DNA from: Cephalothrix simula
Taxonomy: Eukaryota > Nemertea > Palaeonemertea > Archinemertea > Cephalotrichidae
NCBI GenBank assembly: GCA_035591015.1
Contig: JAXIUW010208287.1
Location: 1 to 11,123 of the forward strand
Length of the DNA: 11,123 nt
Direction of reading: 5' to 3'
How positions within the stretch are numbered: position 1 is the stretch's first letter; every line of letters starts with the position of its first letter. A program made the translations under genes and the position numbers. The notes under the pieces were generated by a model. It did not search any database and was not told where the DNA came from. It saw nothing but the letters and a program-made list of their open reading frames with translations. This document shows, piece after piece, positions 1 through 8,179 of this stretch.

Positions 1-532
1 GTCACAACTAGTACATGTAGTTTACTCTGGGAAATACAGAAACGAGTTTCAAAACAAGATAAATAATTAGTCGAGACCGTCATGCGTTTTTTTATATTTT
101 GTTTTTCCATGCAAGGATTAATAGTTAGTCGAGACCGCACTTGTGCTTTAACTCTAACATAAGAAATAGTCACCAAAAATAAAAGTATGACATTTTGCGC
201 GAGCAAACATATGATATAAAAATGCGCTTTAATGGGAATCACAAATATGCAATTTATTTTGGGCTTTGACTATTTCAATCTAAATAGTATATTGAATTAA
301 AAACAAAAATTGCGAAACACTAAACTACCGCGAAGGTACATTACATTATCATCTCCACATTTGGAAATTTAAGAATAATAGCCAGTGTCAAAGTATGGAA
401 AGAAGCTTAATTCAACATAATATCATAGCTCGTAATACACATACAACTGATATACTGTACAGTACGCTGTACATTATACACATCATTATAATATAGAATC
501 CTCATTATTCCTGTTACCATTTAATATAAAGA
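1..532. other. AT-rich non-coding flank
   Basis: No convincing coding region is seen here. The only local structure is a 13-bp direct repeat (TTAGTCGAGACCG) at 67-79 and 125-137. A short stretch near 500-517 (CATTATTCCTGTT at 503-515) recurs upstream of the third family exon at 4945-4957, so part of the promoter-distal sequence may also be shared between copies. Confidence 0.5.
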
Positions 533-559
533 ATTGATTGTTCGTGAATAAAAACGCCT
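533..559 (+). promoter_or_regulatory. Conserved promoter box, exon copy 1
   Basis: This is a 27-bp block built of ATTGATTG and, after a short variable spacer, TGAATAAAAACGCCT. The same block, without gaps, stands upstream of all five intact family exons. The AATAAAAA core is TATA-like, which would place transcription start near 575-585, about 55 nt before the ATG at 634. Promoter function is inferred from conservation and position; no start site was measured. Confidence 0.7.
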
Positions 560-633
560 CTATCACTAAAATGGCCAGGGATGTTGCTTAGAAAGTAGGA
601 GTAGATATGGATATTAGAAAACGTTAATAAAAT

Positions 634-868
634 ATGTTGAAGTCTTTGTTTTTTATTGGAGCTTGTGTTAGCATTTCAATGCAAAAAATTGTATTAAATG
701 TTCAAACGTATGCAGATATTGGCACAAGAGTTTCGATAAAATGCACTTGGAAGGAATGTTTTTTAGATAACGAATGTGATGAAAGTGATTGGGATTTGAA
801 TTACGAAACCCCAGTACATGGGATTATTTATTTCTGTAGTCATTTATGCAAAAAGCCATGGGATAAAA
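634..868 (+). CDS. Signal-peptide exon copy 1, Cys-rich secreted module (first coding exon, 5' part of a gene)
   Basis: The function is not recognised. The exon encodes 78 codons plus one base. Residues 1 to about 17 form a hydrophobic signal peptide ending ...SISMQ. The mature module has five cysteines spaced C-x4-C-x5-C-x19-C-x3-C, with WKEC, LNYETPVHGII and PWDK motifs. The ATG has A at -3 and an in-frame TAA two codons upstream (628-630), so the N-terminus is secure. The exon ends at 868 before the donor GTAGGT (869-874), in phase 1. Without splicing, translation would stop five residues after the shared region, and similarity to the sister copies ends exactly at the donor. By hand alignment, 39 of 62 mature positions match copy 4. 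The odd cysteine number suggests that a partner lies in the next exon, or that the protein dimerises. No second exon is visible before copy 2. Confidence 0.8.
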
Positions 869-874
869 GTAGGT

Positions 875-1512
875 TCACCTCTTTTTAATTTAAAGCTTTA
901 TAAATTGTCATTCAATAGTTGCACAAATTTATATAGTTTAGATTAGCTAGCCGATTTGATACAACTCGAAGTAATTAAATAATTATTAACAAACTCCGAA
1001 AAAGTTCACATTTTCACTACTTACGAGACCAACCAGGTATTTAGAATCATTGTGCATTCCCTGGCATCACCTGAAAAAATAAAATTTCTATATTGTTGGT
1101 CTATAGCAGAAAAATATAATATTTGAATTTTTTGAAATTGTCTTATGCTTCATATAGGTCTTTGGACCTTTTATTGGAACACGTAATACGTAGTCGACAC
1201 AAGGGGTGTCAGTATGTGTGTACACACCAATTTTAACATCTAAACTTTTGACACACTTTTCCTATTTCTTGCCACCTGGTTGCATTTTTCCGGATTTCAG
1301 ATGCAATAAGATAGTCAACAAATGAATGAAACATATTGCATCATCAAAATTGTTCTGAAGGCCGACCACTGTATTTTGAAAAGTGTAACTTCGTTACGGA
1401 TTTGGTCAATTTTTTCCCAATTTTTGGCGGGTGCAATTTTATAATTAATTTTAGAAAATGAAAAAAATAATAATTTTCTCCATATCCTATAGCATTATAT
1501 AAATTATGAGTT
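875..1512. other. Intron or spacer after copy 1
   Basis: No family exon or other gene is recognised here. A short minus-strand open frame at 1344-1526 has no signal peptide, no motif and biased low-complexity composition, so I do not call it. A small hairpin (GTAAC-TTC-GTTAC) lies at 1385-1397. Confidence 0.5.
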
Positions 1513-1782
1513 GGTCGATTAAACATCGTTAGAAGGGAATCGATATCATTTTTCTGAGTACCAAATTAAGTCTCCGATTATGACCTTTCAAAAATACACA
1601 GAAATCGTGGTTAATCGACCGTAAATAAGCACAGCTGTTTGAAGCCCCATGGTGGCCGTAAATGTGTACGCGGCTCTTATTGGTTTGGTTTGTAATAAAT
1701 CTTCTGATTGGATGACAAGAAAGTCATTATCAGAATTTCTAAGTTTCGGAAATAACATGAATGAATTTTTTTAATCGGAGAC
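1513..1782. repeat. Interleaved inverted repeats, possible foldback element remnant
   Basis: Two inverted pairs overlap. GGTCGATTAA (1513-1522) pairs with TTAATCGACC (1611-1620), and the flanking bases are partly complementary. GTCTCCGATTA (1570-1580) pairs with TAATCGGAGAC (1772-1782). Such arms are common in old MITE-like DNA elements, but I see neither a clean target duplication nor a transposase, so the class is unknown. Confidence 0.4.
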
Positions 1783-2743
1783 ATTTTTCAATAAACCTTA
1801 TCCAAGAATATAAAGATAATACTAAATGATTGGTGCTTTTGTAAAAAGATCATTGGCAGCGTTAGTAAAAGAGTAAAGTTTTGAAGGCGGATCAAAATAT
1901 CAAACGACGATGCAGGACATTTGACGCCTTCGATAAAATAGAGCTTTATAAAACTGACCTTACTTGTTATTAAAAACGGTATCCTGGTATACAGTGTTCA
2001 TGTAAATCCAACATTCTAACTTATGTTTCACATTTGAAAAGTTCTTGAGTTCTTTTATACGATAAAATTCTACCGTTAATTATCCTCGGCGCTTCGCGCC
2101 TTGGACAATACCTGCATTCCACGCAGAAAGCGTCTAATAACTGTATAATATGTAGCATATTTTTGAAGGGATATGATTGCTATTGCTACCAATATACCGA
2201 GATCAGACTCCCCATTTAGTCAACCAAATCCCAAATAAAGAAATAAACCGTCGATTGGCGACTAGCAATTACCCACCACCTTACAGTGAATATAGTTTTG
2301 GTAGCTAGACCTTCTACTTACGTTTTTGATGATCTGTAGCTGAATGATTCTGTACAGGTAATAAAGATGTAAATCCAACCAAATCTAATTGTTTTTAAGA
2401 TGTGGGAATTTTTAAGTCCTAAAAATAGATACGGTATCATTATTTTTGGTTGAAATTTACTACACCAGATTGTAGTCGGCTGTTCTTGGCATAGCGAATA
2501 ATCTGTCCATTGTACCATATGCTGTAACTTATGCGATGTGTCCCCTTTGGAAAGGGGGAAAGCATCCCGTTTGTCATAAATCTCAGTGAATAACGTCTTG
2601 TTCTATACTTTTCATTTTCATTTTCTTTGTTAAGGATAAATTCGCTAGGGTCTATTTTCTTCCAGTTCTTAGCGGTTTTTCAAGGTTAAGGTACACAGCT
2701 CATCATTAAATATTTCGATATTTCAATCCTAGTCAATTCTTCC
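1783..2743. other. Non-coding spacer
   Basis: No gene is supported. The stretch holds a GC-rich hairpin (GGCGC-TTC-GCGCC, 2088-2100) in an otherwise AT-rich setting, and a second tight palindrome (CCCCTTT-GG-AAAGGGG, 2542-2557). A 66-codon minus-strand open frame at 2318-2518 shows no family similarity and no supporting signals. Confidence 0.45.
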
Positions 2744-2785
2744 ATCCATATAAATTCGCACGAATCCATATAAATTCGCACGAAT
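2744..2785. repeat. Direct tandem duplication, 20-bp unit
   Basis: A 20-bp unit containing CCATATAAATTCGCACGAAT occurs twice back to back with no mismatch, giving 42 bp of period-20 sequence. It reads as a recent local slippage duplication. It lies about 280 bp upstream of promoter 2, with no evident role. Confidence 0.85.
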
Positions 2786-3065
2786 ATAGATAAAGGTTGG
2801 CCATGAATGGTGCGGGATCTGTTCCCATCGGCATCCCGGTCGTTTATTAAACTTGGTTTACAGAAGTCTACAGACAGTTTACAGACAGACACACATCTAC
2901 TGACACCGGGCGATAGCATAAGCTCACATTTGGTCCAAGTGAGCTAAAAATAAGATTTGGACATTATCACATGCCCACCCTTTACATACATTACTCAGAG
3001 AGCACAATATTTATATTTATATCTAGCTCATATCTCATTCTTTATTGAGTTATATTTACGTTTAC
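2786..3065. other. Non-coding spacer upstream of promoter 2
   Basis: No gene is seen here. There are small CAGA-type repeats near 2866-2893 and AT-rich sequence leading to the promoter box. Confidence 0.4.
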
Positions 3066-3092
3066 ATTGATTGTTCTTGAATAAAAACACTC
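3066..3092 (+). promoter_or_regulatory. Conserved promoter box, exon copy 2
   Basis: The block has ATTGATTG at 3066-3073 followed by TTGAATAAAAACAC. It differs from copy 1 mainly in the last few bases. It lies 203 bp before the ATG, the longest distance in the family, so the predicted leader is about 185 nt. Confidence 0.7.
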
Positions 3093-3136
3093 TTACGCTA
3101 ACAATCTTAATTTTCACATCACTAAAACATGGCGGG

Positions 3137-3155
3137 GCTGTTACACTGTAACAGC
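3137..3155 (+). promoter_or_regulatory. Hairpin in predicted 5' leader of copy 2
   Basis: GCTGTTAC and GTAACAGC form a perfect 8-bp stem with a 3-nt loop, downstream of the predicted transcription start and upstream of the start codon. It could affect translation, but the other copies have no clear equivalent, so a role is speculative. Confidence 0.3.
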
Positions 3156-3294
3156 TCAGGATTGTATTAAAAAAGTAAAAATACATCTCTAGATGCATGA
3201 TGCATACTAGTATATGTTTTTTACTTTTGATTTGGCGTTTATAAGATGAATTGATTGGAAGACATCATCTTCACATGACACATAAAACTCTAAA

Positions 3295-3526
3295 ATGTTA
3301 AAGTTAATACTTGGCTTTGGACTTTTATTCAATTTATACGAACAAAATCTAATTCTTGAGCTTGTTCCTTATGCAGAAGAAGGGACTAATGTATTTATTA
3401 GGTGTAGGTGGAAAGAATGCATGTTAGTAAAAAATTGTGAAGATGATTGGGATTTAAATTTCGAAACACCACTACATGGTATTACTTTTACCTGTAATCA
3501 CAGGTGTAGCATACCACGAAATAAAA
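3295..3526 (+). CDS. Signal-peptide exon copy 2, Cys-rich secreted module (first coding exon, 5' part of a gene)
   Basis: This is the same family as the exon at 634, with function unknown. It encodes 77 codons plus one base, with a signal peptide of about 17 residues (ending ...FNLYEQ) followed by the five-Cys module. The spacing is C-x4-C-x5-C-x18-C-x3-C, one residue shorter than the sisters because a residue is missing after the third Cys. Two otherwise shared aromatic positions have changed: the Phe before the fourth Cys is Thr (TFTC), and the Trp in the PW motif is Arg (PRNK). An in-frame TAA at 3283-3285 fixes the start. The donor GTAAGT (3527-3532) is in phase 1; unspliced, the frame would run on to a stop after 3600 with no family similarity. 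This is the most divergent of the five copies, but nothing shows that it is dead. Confidence 0.78.
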
Positions 3527-3532
3527 GTAAGT

Positions 3533-3796
3533 TTGAATTTTACAATAAACCATATGCTCCAAGAAAAGATTACAAAATCCAACATAGACAGGCACTCCAA
3601 TTTACTGTATAAAAATGTTTATTAAATTTTTCTTGTGCCTGTTGTTTTTTTATTTAGATAATATTAACATTTGTTTAGTGAGGACGGTTAAAACGGTTTA
3701 ATAACTCTTTATCCCAAAAAATAGTTTGTTCGATTTTATTCAGTAAAAATAATTTCAACGATTAAGTTAGTATAGGAAATACGATAGTCGCATTGA
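3533..3796. other. Intron or spacer after copy 2
   Basis: No second exon is confirmed. A pyrimidine-rich tract ending in TATTTAG at 3651-3657 resembles a splice acceptor, but the sequence after it meets a stop within 15 codons and has no counterpart after the other copies. Confidence 0.4.
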
Positions 3797-3953
3797 GTGG
3801 TTTTTAAATCAATGTTTGAGTTTTGTAACAAATCTGTTGCATGGTATTTCACACCTTGCCACATCGAAGAATCTGATTGGTGGAATGCGCTGGAGCGGAA
3901 CTAACATAACAGATTCAGAAAAGTTTGTGTTAACAAGGCTGATTTAAAACCAC
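3797..3953. repeat. Foldback repeat, imperfect terminal arms
   Basis: The arm at 3797-3811 (GTGGTTTTTAAATCA) is complementary to 3940-3953 (TGATTTAAAACCAC) apart from one extra T. Further inside, AATCTGTT-type sequences also face each other on opposite strands. This fits a decayed MITE-like hairpin element. No target duplication is clear. Confidence 0.45.
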
Positions 3954-3988
3954 CCTTTGTCTTAGAAAAACGACAATTCGCGTGAGTT

Positions 3989-4191
3989 ATTTCATTAGAA
4001 TGACCTTATGTGTTTATACAATGATAGGTTCTCTTTTCTTTTGTTTCCAATAAAATGATATTTTCATTAAGATGCGCCTACCGTGGGTTCTAATCAATTT
4101 CAAAGTTTGTAATAGTTGTTAAATAGTCAATTGAATTTAAAATTTTTAATGATGAAAAGAGAAACTATCATCTGTGTTATTCTAATGAAAT
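3989..4191. repeat. Foldback element with 13-bp arms and matched inner arms
   Basis: ATTTCATTAGAAT (3989-4001) is the exact inverse of 4179-4191. A second inner pair, ATGATAGGTTCTCTTTTC (4021-4038) against 4154-4171, also matches with one inserted G. Two collinear matched pairs make chance unlikely, so this is probably a short non-autonomous DNA element of unknown superfamily. Confidence 0.55.
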
Positions 4192-5087
4192 CATCCATGT
4201 GAATGTTGTTATCTGAACTAAAAAAAGCTACTATCGTATATCTTATACTAATTAGATTAAATCGAGTAACACATAATATATTTAAATCAAATTCATTTAC
4301 AACAATTGTTTCTGATTCTGGCCATACATCATACTTGAATTAACTTATCTTAACAAATATATATCGAATCACTAGTTATGAAACTCTATACCTACTAAAG
4401 AAAAGCTCAACTTTTATTTGTGAGCTACTAATATATATAACGTATTACGACATGTTTGCTATTTAGCAATATTATTACGTTTTCTAAAAATACTGTATGT
4501 AACCATTAATGCGTAGAAATATTTTCTATATTGTCCAGGCTAATATCAATGATAGCTCGTTGTTATGCATATTGGCCCATTACCATTCGAAAGTGAACTA
4601 TTTAAAAATGAAAACTAATAATATAACAAATATTAATCCTTACTACTTAAAAAGATGGATTTTAAACTTGCCCATAGTTTTAACCTCCAATTTTACTGTA
4701 CCTCTCGCTATGCGCTTCCTCAGTCAAAGCTGTGGGCCTATAATGACAAATACATATTTTTCAATTACCTAGTATTATTGTTATATTATTTTTAATTGAA
4801 ATATACAAATATATAATACATAGGCGGCATAAATTAATCAGTTAAAAAACTTCAATTCACCTGATGAAAATATAAATCGTATCCTTTAGCTACGTAGGCT
4901 ACGGGAAATTAAGATATTACATGTATGTTTAAACAATAACATTTCATTATTCCTGTTCTTTGTTGGGTTTTACTTTCGTATGTGCAGATTCTACAATTTA
5001 AATTGCCGGGAGTGTTTTTCTAGGCACAAGATGATTTGTTGTTGAAATGGTTTGAATCCACATCTATGTATTTTAAATATTTTCCCC
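4192..5087. other. AT-rich spacer before promoter 3
   Basis: No gene is supported. The longest plus-strand open frame (4509-4772, 87 codons) lacks a signal peptide, any cysteine spacing like the family, and any promoter box, and it is strongly AT-driven. I regard it as chance. Confidence 0.45.
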
Positions 5088-5114
5088 ATTGATTGATCTT
5101 GAATAAAAACGCCT
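5088..5114 (+). promoter_or_regulatory. Conserved promoter box, exon copy 3
   Basis: ATTGATTG at 5088-5095 is followed by TTGAATAAAAACGCCT. It lies 105 bp before the ATG, so the predicted leader is about 88 nt. The box differs from copy 1 at only two positions. Confidence 0.72.
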
Positions 5115-5218
5115 AGCTCCGAAAGATCTTAATATAGGTCACCTTGGAAAGCCGGAACCATATTGTTTTTAGATGAGATAAAATATCAACTAGCTACTTT
5201 AGCTAAGCGCGTGAAAAT

Positions 5219-5477
5219 ATGATATTACATTTAAACGGTAACCTTTCATTGTTCTCGCTTCTTTTTGGATTTTATTTTAGTATTTCTGCTCAGATTTTAA
5301 TATTAGAACTTCCAGCATATGCTGAAAGGGGATCAAATGCATTAATTAATTGCAAATGGAAAGAATGCTCGTTAGTCAAAGGTTGTAATGAAAATGACTG
5401 GAACTTAAATTATGAAACTCCTGTACATGGAATAATTTACTTTTGTACAAATGAATGCAAAGAACCATGGAATAAAA
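5219..5477 (+). CDS. Signal-peptide exon copy 3, Cys-rich secreted module (first coding exon, 5' part of a gene)
   Basis: This is a family member of unknown function. It encodes 86 codons plus one base. The signal peptide is longer than in copies 1, 2 and 4 (about 25 residues, with a hydrophobic core LFSLLFGFYFSIS and AQ at the probable cleavage site). The mature module has C-x4-C-x5-C-x19-C-x3-C with WKEC, DWNLNYETPVHGIIYFC and PWNK. An in-frame TAA at 5204-5206 lies upstream, and the ATG has A at -3. The donor is GTACGT (5478-5483), in phase 1; unspliced, the frame stops one codon after the Ser that spans the donor, so splicing is needed for any longer protein. Together with copies 1 and 4 it keeps the full set of shared residues and looks functional. 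Confidence 0.8.
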
Positions 5478-5483
5478 GTACGT

Positions 5484-5691
5484 AAATTTTTAATCTTTTA
5501 CACACAAATTAATTTTGTTGTGCTTTCTTAAGAATAGATTTCTAAATTTCTAGAAGATAGGTTGTCGACTTTTTTTTCATTTTTTGATAACTCTTTGTGG
5601 GTCAGAAGTTTTGTGAATCCTGTTATTTTCAAAAACTGTTTTGCTGTCATTTTGGACTATAATCCGTAGCCACCAGTTTCATCATGTTAAT
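5484..5691. other. Intron or spacer after copy 3
   Basis: No second exon or other gene is recognised in this AT-rich, pyrimidine-biased stretch. Confidence 0.4.
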
Positions 5692-5750
5692 GTAAACAGA
5701 TACACATAAGTAACCACTTAAAGTAAACATAAGTAAACAGATACACATAA
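5692..5750. repeat. 18-bp direct repeat pair
   Basis: GTAAACAGATACACATAA occurs at 5692-5709 and again at 5733-5750 with no mismatch. The pair is bracketed by a short inverted match (AGTTTCAT near 5675 and ATGAAACT at 5753-5760). It may be a small foldback or a slippage product. Confidence 0.6.
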
Positions 5751-5895
5751 TCATGAAACTAGTTAACTAATTTGATTGTATGTTTGAAGATATGTATTGT
5801 TTTTTCTTAAATTTTTATTCTCATTTTTCTCATGTATCCTGATCTTAAGCTCTCCTTTATAGATGTATAAGATGAAGTCATGTAGGGAACGGTAA

Positions 5896-6096
5896 CTACC
5901 TTTTATTTTTACGCTGCTCCCATTTCCGCCGATAGCGGGATTTTCTGCAATTTTTTCTGTACCTTTCCATTATTTCAGTTATGTCCTCCTTTTTGTTATC
6001 GCGTGTTATTGATGATGTTAACCAAGGCAAACAATCCATACTTCCCTTCTCCTTTCTAAGTTTCTGCATGTAAACATTGTAGTTAGGCTGTATCAT
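5896..6096 (-). pseudogene. Short basic open frame, unrecognised, possibly a gene fragment
   Basis: This is a 66-codon minus-strand frame starting at 6096, very rich in Lys, Arg and Glu, with no signal peptide, membrane segment or motif I recognise. The local GC content is higher than in the surrounding DNA, and it lies on the same strand as the decayed coding remnant at 6712-7562, so it might be a further piece of that sequence. Against this, the 600 bp between them shows no coding character, and no promoter or splice site can be assigned. It may equally be a chance frame. Confidence 0.2.
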
Positions 6097-6711
6097 AGGT
6101 CAAGGCTTACCGGGAACTGTATTGATCAAGATTTCTAGATCGATACAGCTCTCAGTTAACATTGACATAGTATATCTGAATATGGAAGATGTTACTTTTG
6201 ATCATTAGCTATCATATAGCTTATCCACAGTAAGGGGGGGGGGGTGAATGACAATGTTTTGTGGAAGGATCGTGTCTATTTATGTCGAAATTTTGTGCTG
6301 AACACAAATTTGGCATCCATTTTGCAATTTGACTCCTCCTAGGGTTTATTCATGGCAGTTTTTTAAAATGTGGACCCTCAAAAATATAATTTTGTAAGTT
6401 TGAGCTATCTTATCGAGAATGGTGCCAGAATATCGGGTAAAAATTGTAGATAACGGGAAATATAATGAAACAAATCCTAAACCGATGCTGTGACTTAACT
6501 TAGGTATTACGTAAAATCAGCAAAAATTTTTATTATTTTGATAATAAATAATAGGATAAAAAATTTAAACATAGGATCTTGCATTATCACCCTGCGTTGG
6601 TGCACGCCATATTTTCATAAAATGGCGGTCATAATATAATGATTTTTAGGAGACTGGTTTAAATCTAATGTCACAATACGGTTTCTTTCAGAATGTATGT
6701 ACTAAATTTCA
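6097..6711. other. Non-coding spacer with poly-G run
   Basis: No gene is supported. An uninterrupted run of 11 G lies at 6234-6244. The rest is AT-rich, with small AT palindromes near 6530-6550. Confidence 0.4.
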
Positions 6712-7562
6712 GGTAAAAGTTGACTTGACTTCAAATTGCTTTAATAATTCATTTAGATCGTGATTAGTGTCATTTTCAGGTTCAAATACATTCCTTATGC
6801 CGCGTCTAAGCTCTTCCACTGACAACTGTTCAAATCCAAACTTGCAATCTCTTTTTTATATCTTTTATTTTATGACAGGAGCAGTTGTTAGTCTAAGGTA
6901 CATAGTTTCTTTGATACGCTAATAGATCAATTCAATCAACGGTATCTGGTCCATTATGCTTCTTGCATTCTTCTCTAGTGTCTTTGAAAAGTCACAAATC
7001 CTTCTTTACCTTTCATAATTGTTCTTTCTTTCCGCAAGACAGTTCATGTGCTGTCCTGATGCTGGCAGGAAAATCCTTTTACAATATTTTTCACTTTTTG
7101 ACGGGTCAGTATTTCTAGCCCATTTCCACTTTTCTTTTTTCTCATTTCCGTTAACTGCAACGAAATCATAGTCATCTAAAAGGCATTTGTTGCTACAACA
7201 CTTTTCTTTGACAATGTATCAATCGATTTTAAACCCACACGCATTCGGTCTATTCGTCAGTTTTCCTATTGCGACCCAGAACCTGAATTAGTCAAGGGAG
7301 CATATTCATGTTTCTAAAAGTCACCACTTTTTCCATCGGAGAAGAATCCCATTTCAGACAATTGTCTTTCTATAGTGTCTACAACCTCTGACAGTACATT
7401 GTCGAAGAGCCTATCCTTGTCAGTATTACTTTTCTTTTTCAGCTCTCATCGATTTACGTTCTCCAGTATTTTGGAATCATTTTGGCAAAAGAAATTCTTC
7501 ATACCTTCCGTTGCTCTTGCCCCTGTCTTTTTGCCCAGTAAATCAAGCAGAGAAAAAAGCTG
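6712..7562 (-). pseudogene. Decayed minus-strand coding sequence, family unrecognised
   Basis: Three collinear minus-strand stretches read like real protein, but in broken frames. Stretch I (7562 down to 7317, 82 codons) contains LLGKKTGARATEGMKNFF and DRLFDNVLSEVVDTIERQL, with one internal TGA at 7448-7446. Stretch II (7218 to 7009, 70 codons) has a KCCSNKC cysteine cluster, LLDDYDFVAVN, a WKW pair and KRIFLPASGQHMNC, then a TAA at 7008-7006. Stretch III (6855 to 6712, 48 codons) reads GFEQLSVEELRRGIRNVFEP and ends at a TGA. The links between them carry stops and frame changes, and no good GT-AG introns explain the breaks. The composition is less AT-driven than the surroundings. I infer a dead gene or an eroded transposon-encoded protein, with the CC-x3-C cluster as a possible metal site. 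No family is claimed. Confidence 0.5.
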
Positions 7563-7943
7563 CTAACAAACAGCTCCTGATATATAACAAAAGGGACGTT
7601 ATAAAAAGATTTAGAACATCATATCAAAATATTTCTTTCAAACACAAAGCACCACAATCTATATTCGTGAATTCTTTGTTCCAAAAAGCCCTCATTACCT
7701 TCAATCGAAATTTACTCAATATTCATGTTACATGTTTTTGGTATGAAATAAAAATAGAAATTCTTTTAACCACTTACTTTATGGCTGACTGAGTTTTTCC
7801 AATAAGCAGAATTTGTTTAAATACACGAATTAATAAGATGCACTAATTGCATAATAATGATCAACTGTCAATTAAGATTGACCTTCTGTAATAGCATTTT
7901 ACTCCGTTTGAGCAATTTTCACATATTGGGGTACGGCTTCTTA
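7563..7943. other. AT-rich spacer
   Basis: No gene is supported. The plus-strand open frames in 7375-7792 are antisense to, or run past, the decayed minus-strand sequence and show no features of their own. Confidence 0.4.
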
Positions 7944-8090
7944 TGATTTTTAAAATTTTCATGACTAATGTATTTTTTCTATTGTTGTAGATCTTTTAAT
8001 AAGGAGTATTAAGATTCAATGATAATGGTGCTTAATAAAGATCTGAAATATAAGCAAATAAAATTGTTAGTCATGAAAATCAAAAATTCA
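7944..8090. mobile_element. TA-flanked foldback element (Tc1/mariner-like MITE candidate)
   Basis: The outer arms pair 7944-7968 with 8067-8090; the common core is ATTTTCATGACTAA, and the ends are similar with small indels. An inner pair, AGATCTTTTAATAAG near 7989-8003 against CTTAATAAAGATCT at 8031-8044, continues the fold. A TA dinucleotide flanks both ends (7942-7943 and 8091-8092), as expected for Tc1/mariner target duplication. There is no coding capacity. It ends about 40 bp before promoter box 4. Confidence 0.5.
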
Positions 8091-8128
8091 TAAATTGATA
8101 TAGTGGATTTACATGTAGTAAAGCCTCC

Positions 8129-8155
8129 ATTGATTGCCAGTTAACAAAAACGCCT
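8129..8155 (+). promoter_or_regulatory. Conserved promoter box, exon copy 4 (diverged)
   Basis: ATTGATTG (8129-8136) and AAAAACGCCT are intact, but the TATA-like middle reads GTTAACAAAAAC instead of TGAATAAAAAC. The block keeps the same 27-bp length and lies 157 bp before the ATG. The weakened core might lower or change promoter use. Confidence 0.62.
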
Positions 8156-8179
8156 CAAAGGAAACAAGTATTTTCCATC

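Noticed and set aside
550-556. AATAAA inside the conserved box as a polyadenylation signal of a preceding gene
   Set aside because: It is always a fixed part of a 27-bp block shortly upstream of an ATG, and there is no coding exon just before it. A TATA-like role fits better.
3651-3720. Possible acceptor (pyrimidine tract then TATTTAG) giving a second exon for copy 2 that begins NNINICLVRTVKTV and would add a sixth Cys
   Set aside because: The frame ends at once in a stop, and no comparable acceptor plus peptide follows the other copies. AT-rich spacers easily produce such tracts.
4509-4772. 87-codon plus-strand open frame as a gene or second exon
   Set aside because: It has no signal peptide, no family cysteine spacing, no promoter box and no matching sequence near the other copies.
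5260-5296. Acceptor-like TTTTATTTTAG / CTGCTCAG inside copy 3, which would make the module an internal exon
   Set aside because: The signal peptide frame is open in all copies, and copy 2 has no AG at the matching place, so the exons more likely start with their own ATG.
6234-6244. Run of 11 G as a G-quadruplex or functional signal
   Set aside because: It is a single homopolymer run without the four spaced G tracts; ordinary slippage explains it.
7375-7792. Plus-strand open frames of 63 and 93 codons
   Set aside because: The first is antisense to the coding-like minus-strand remnant; the second is AT-driven with no motif.
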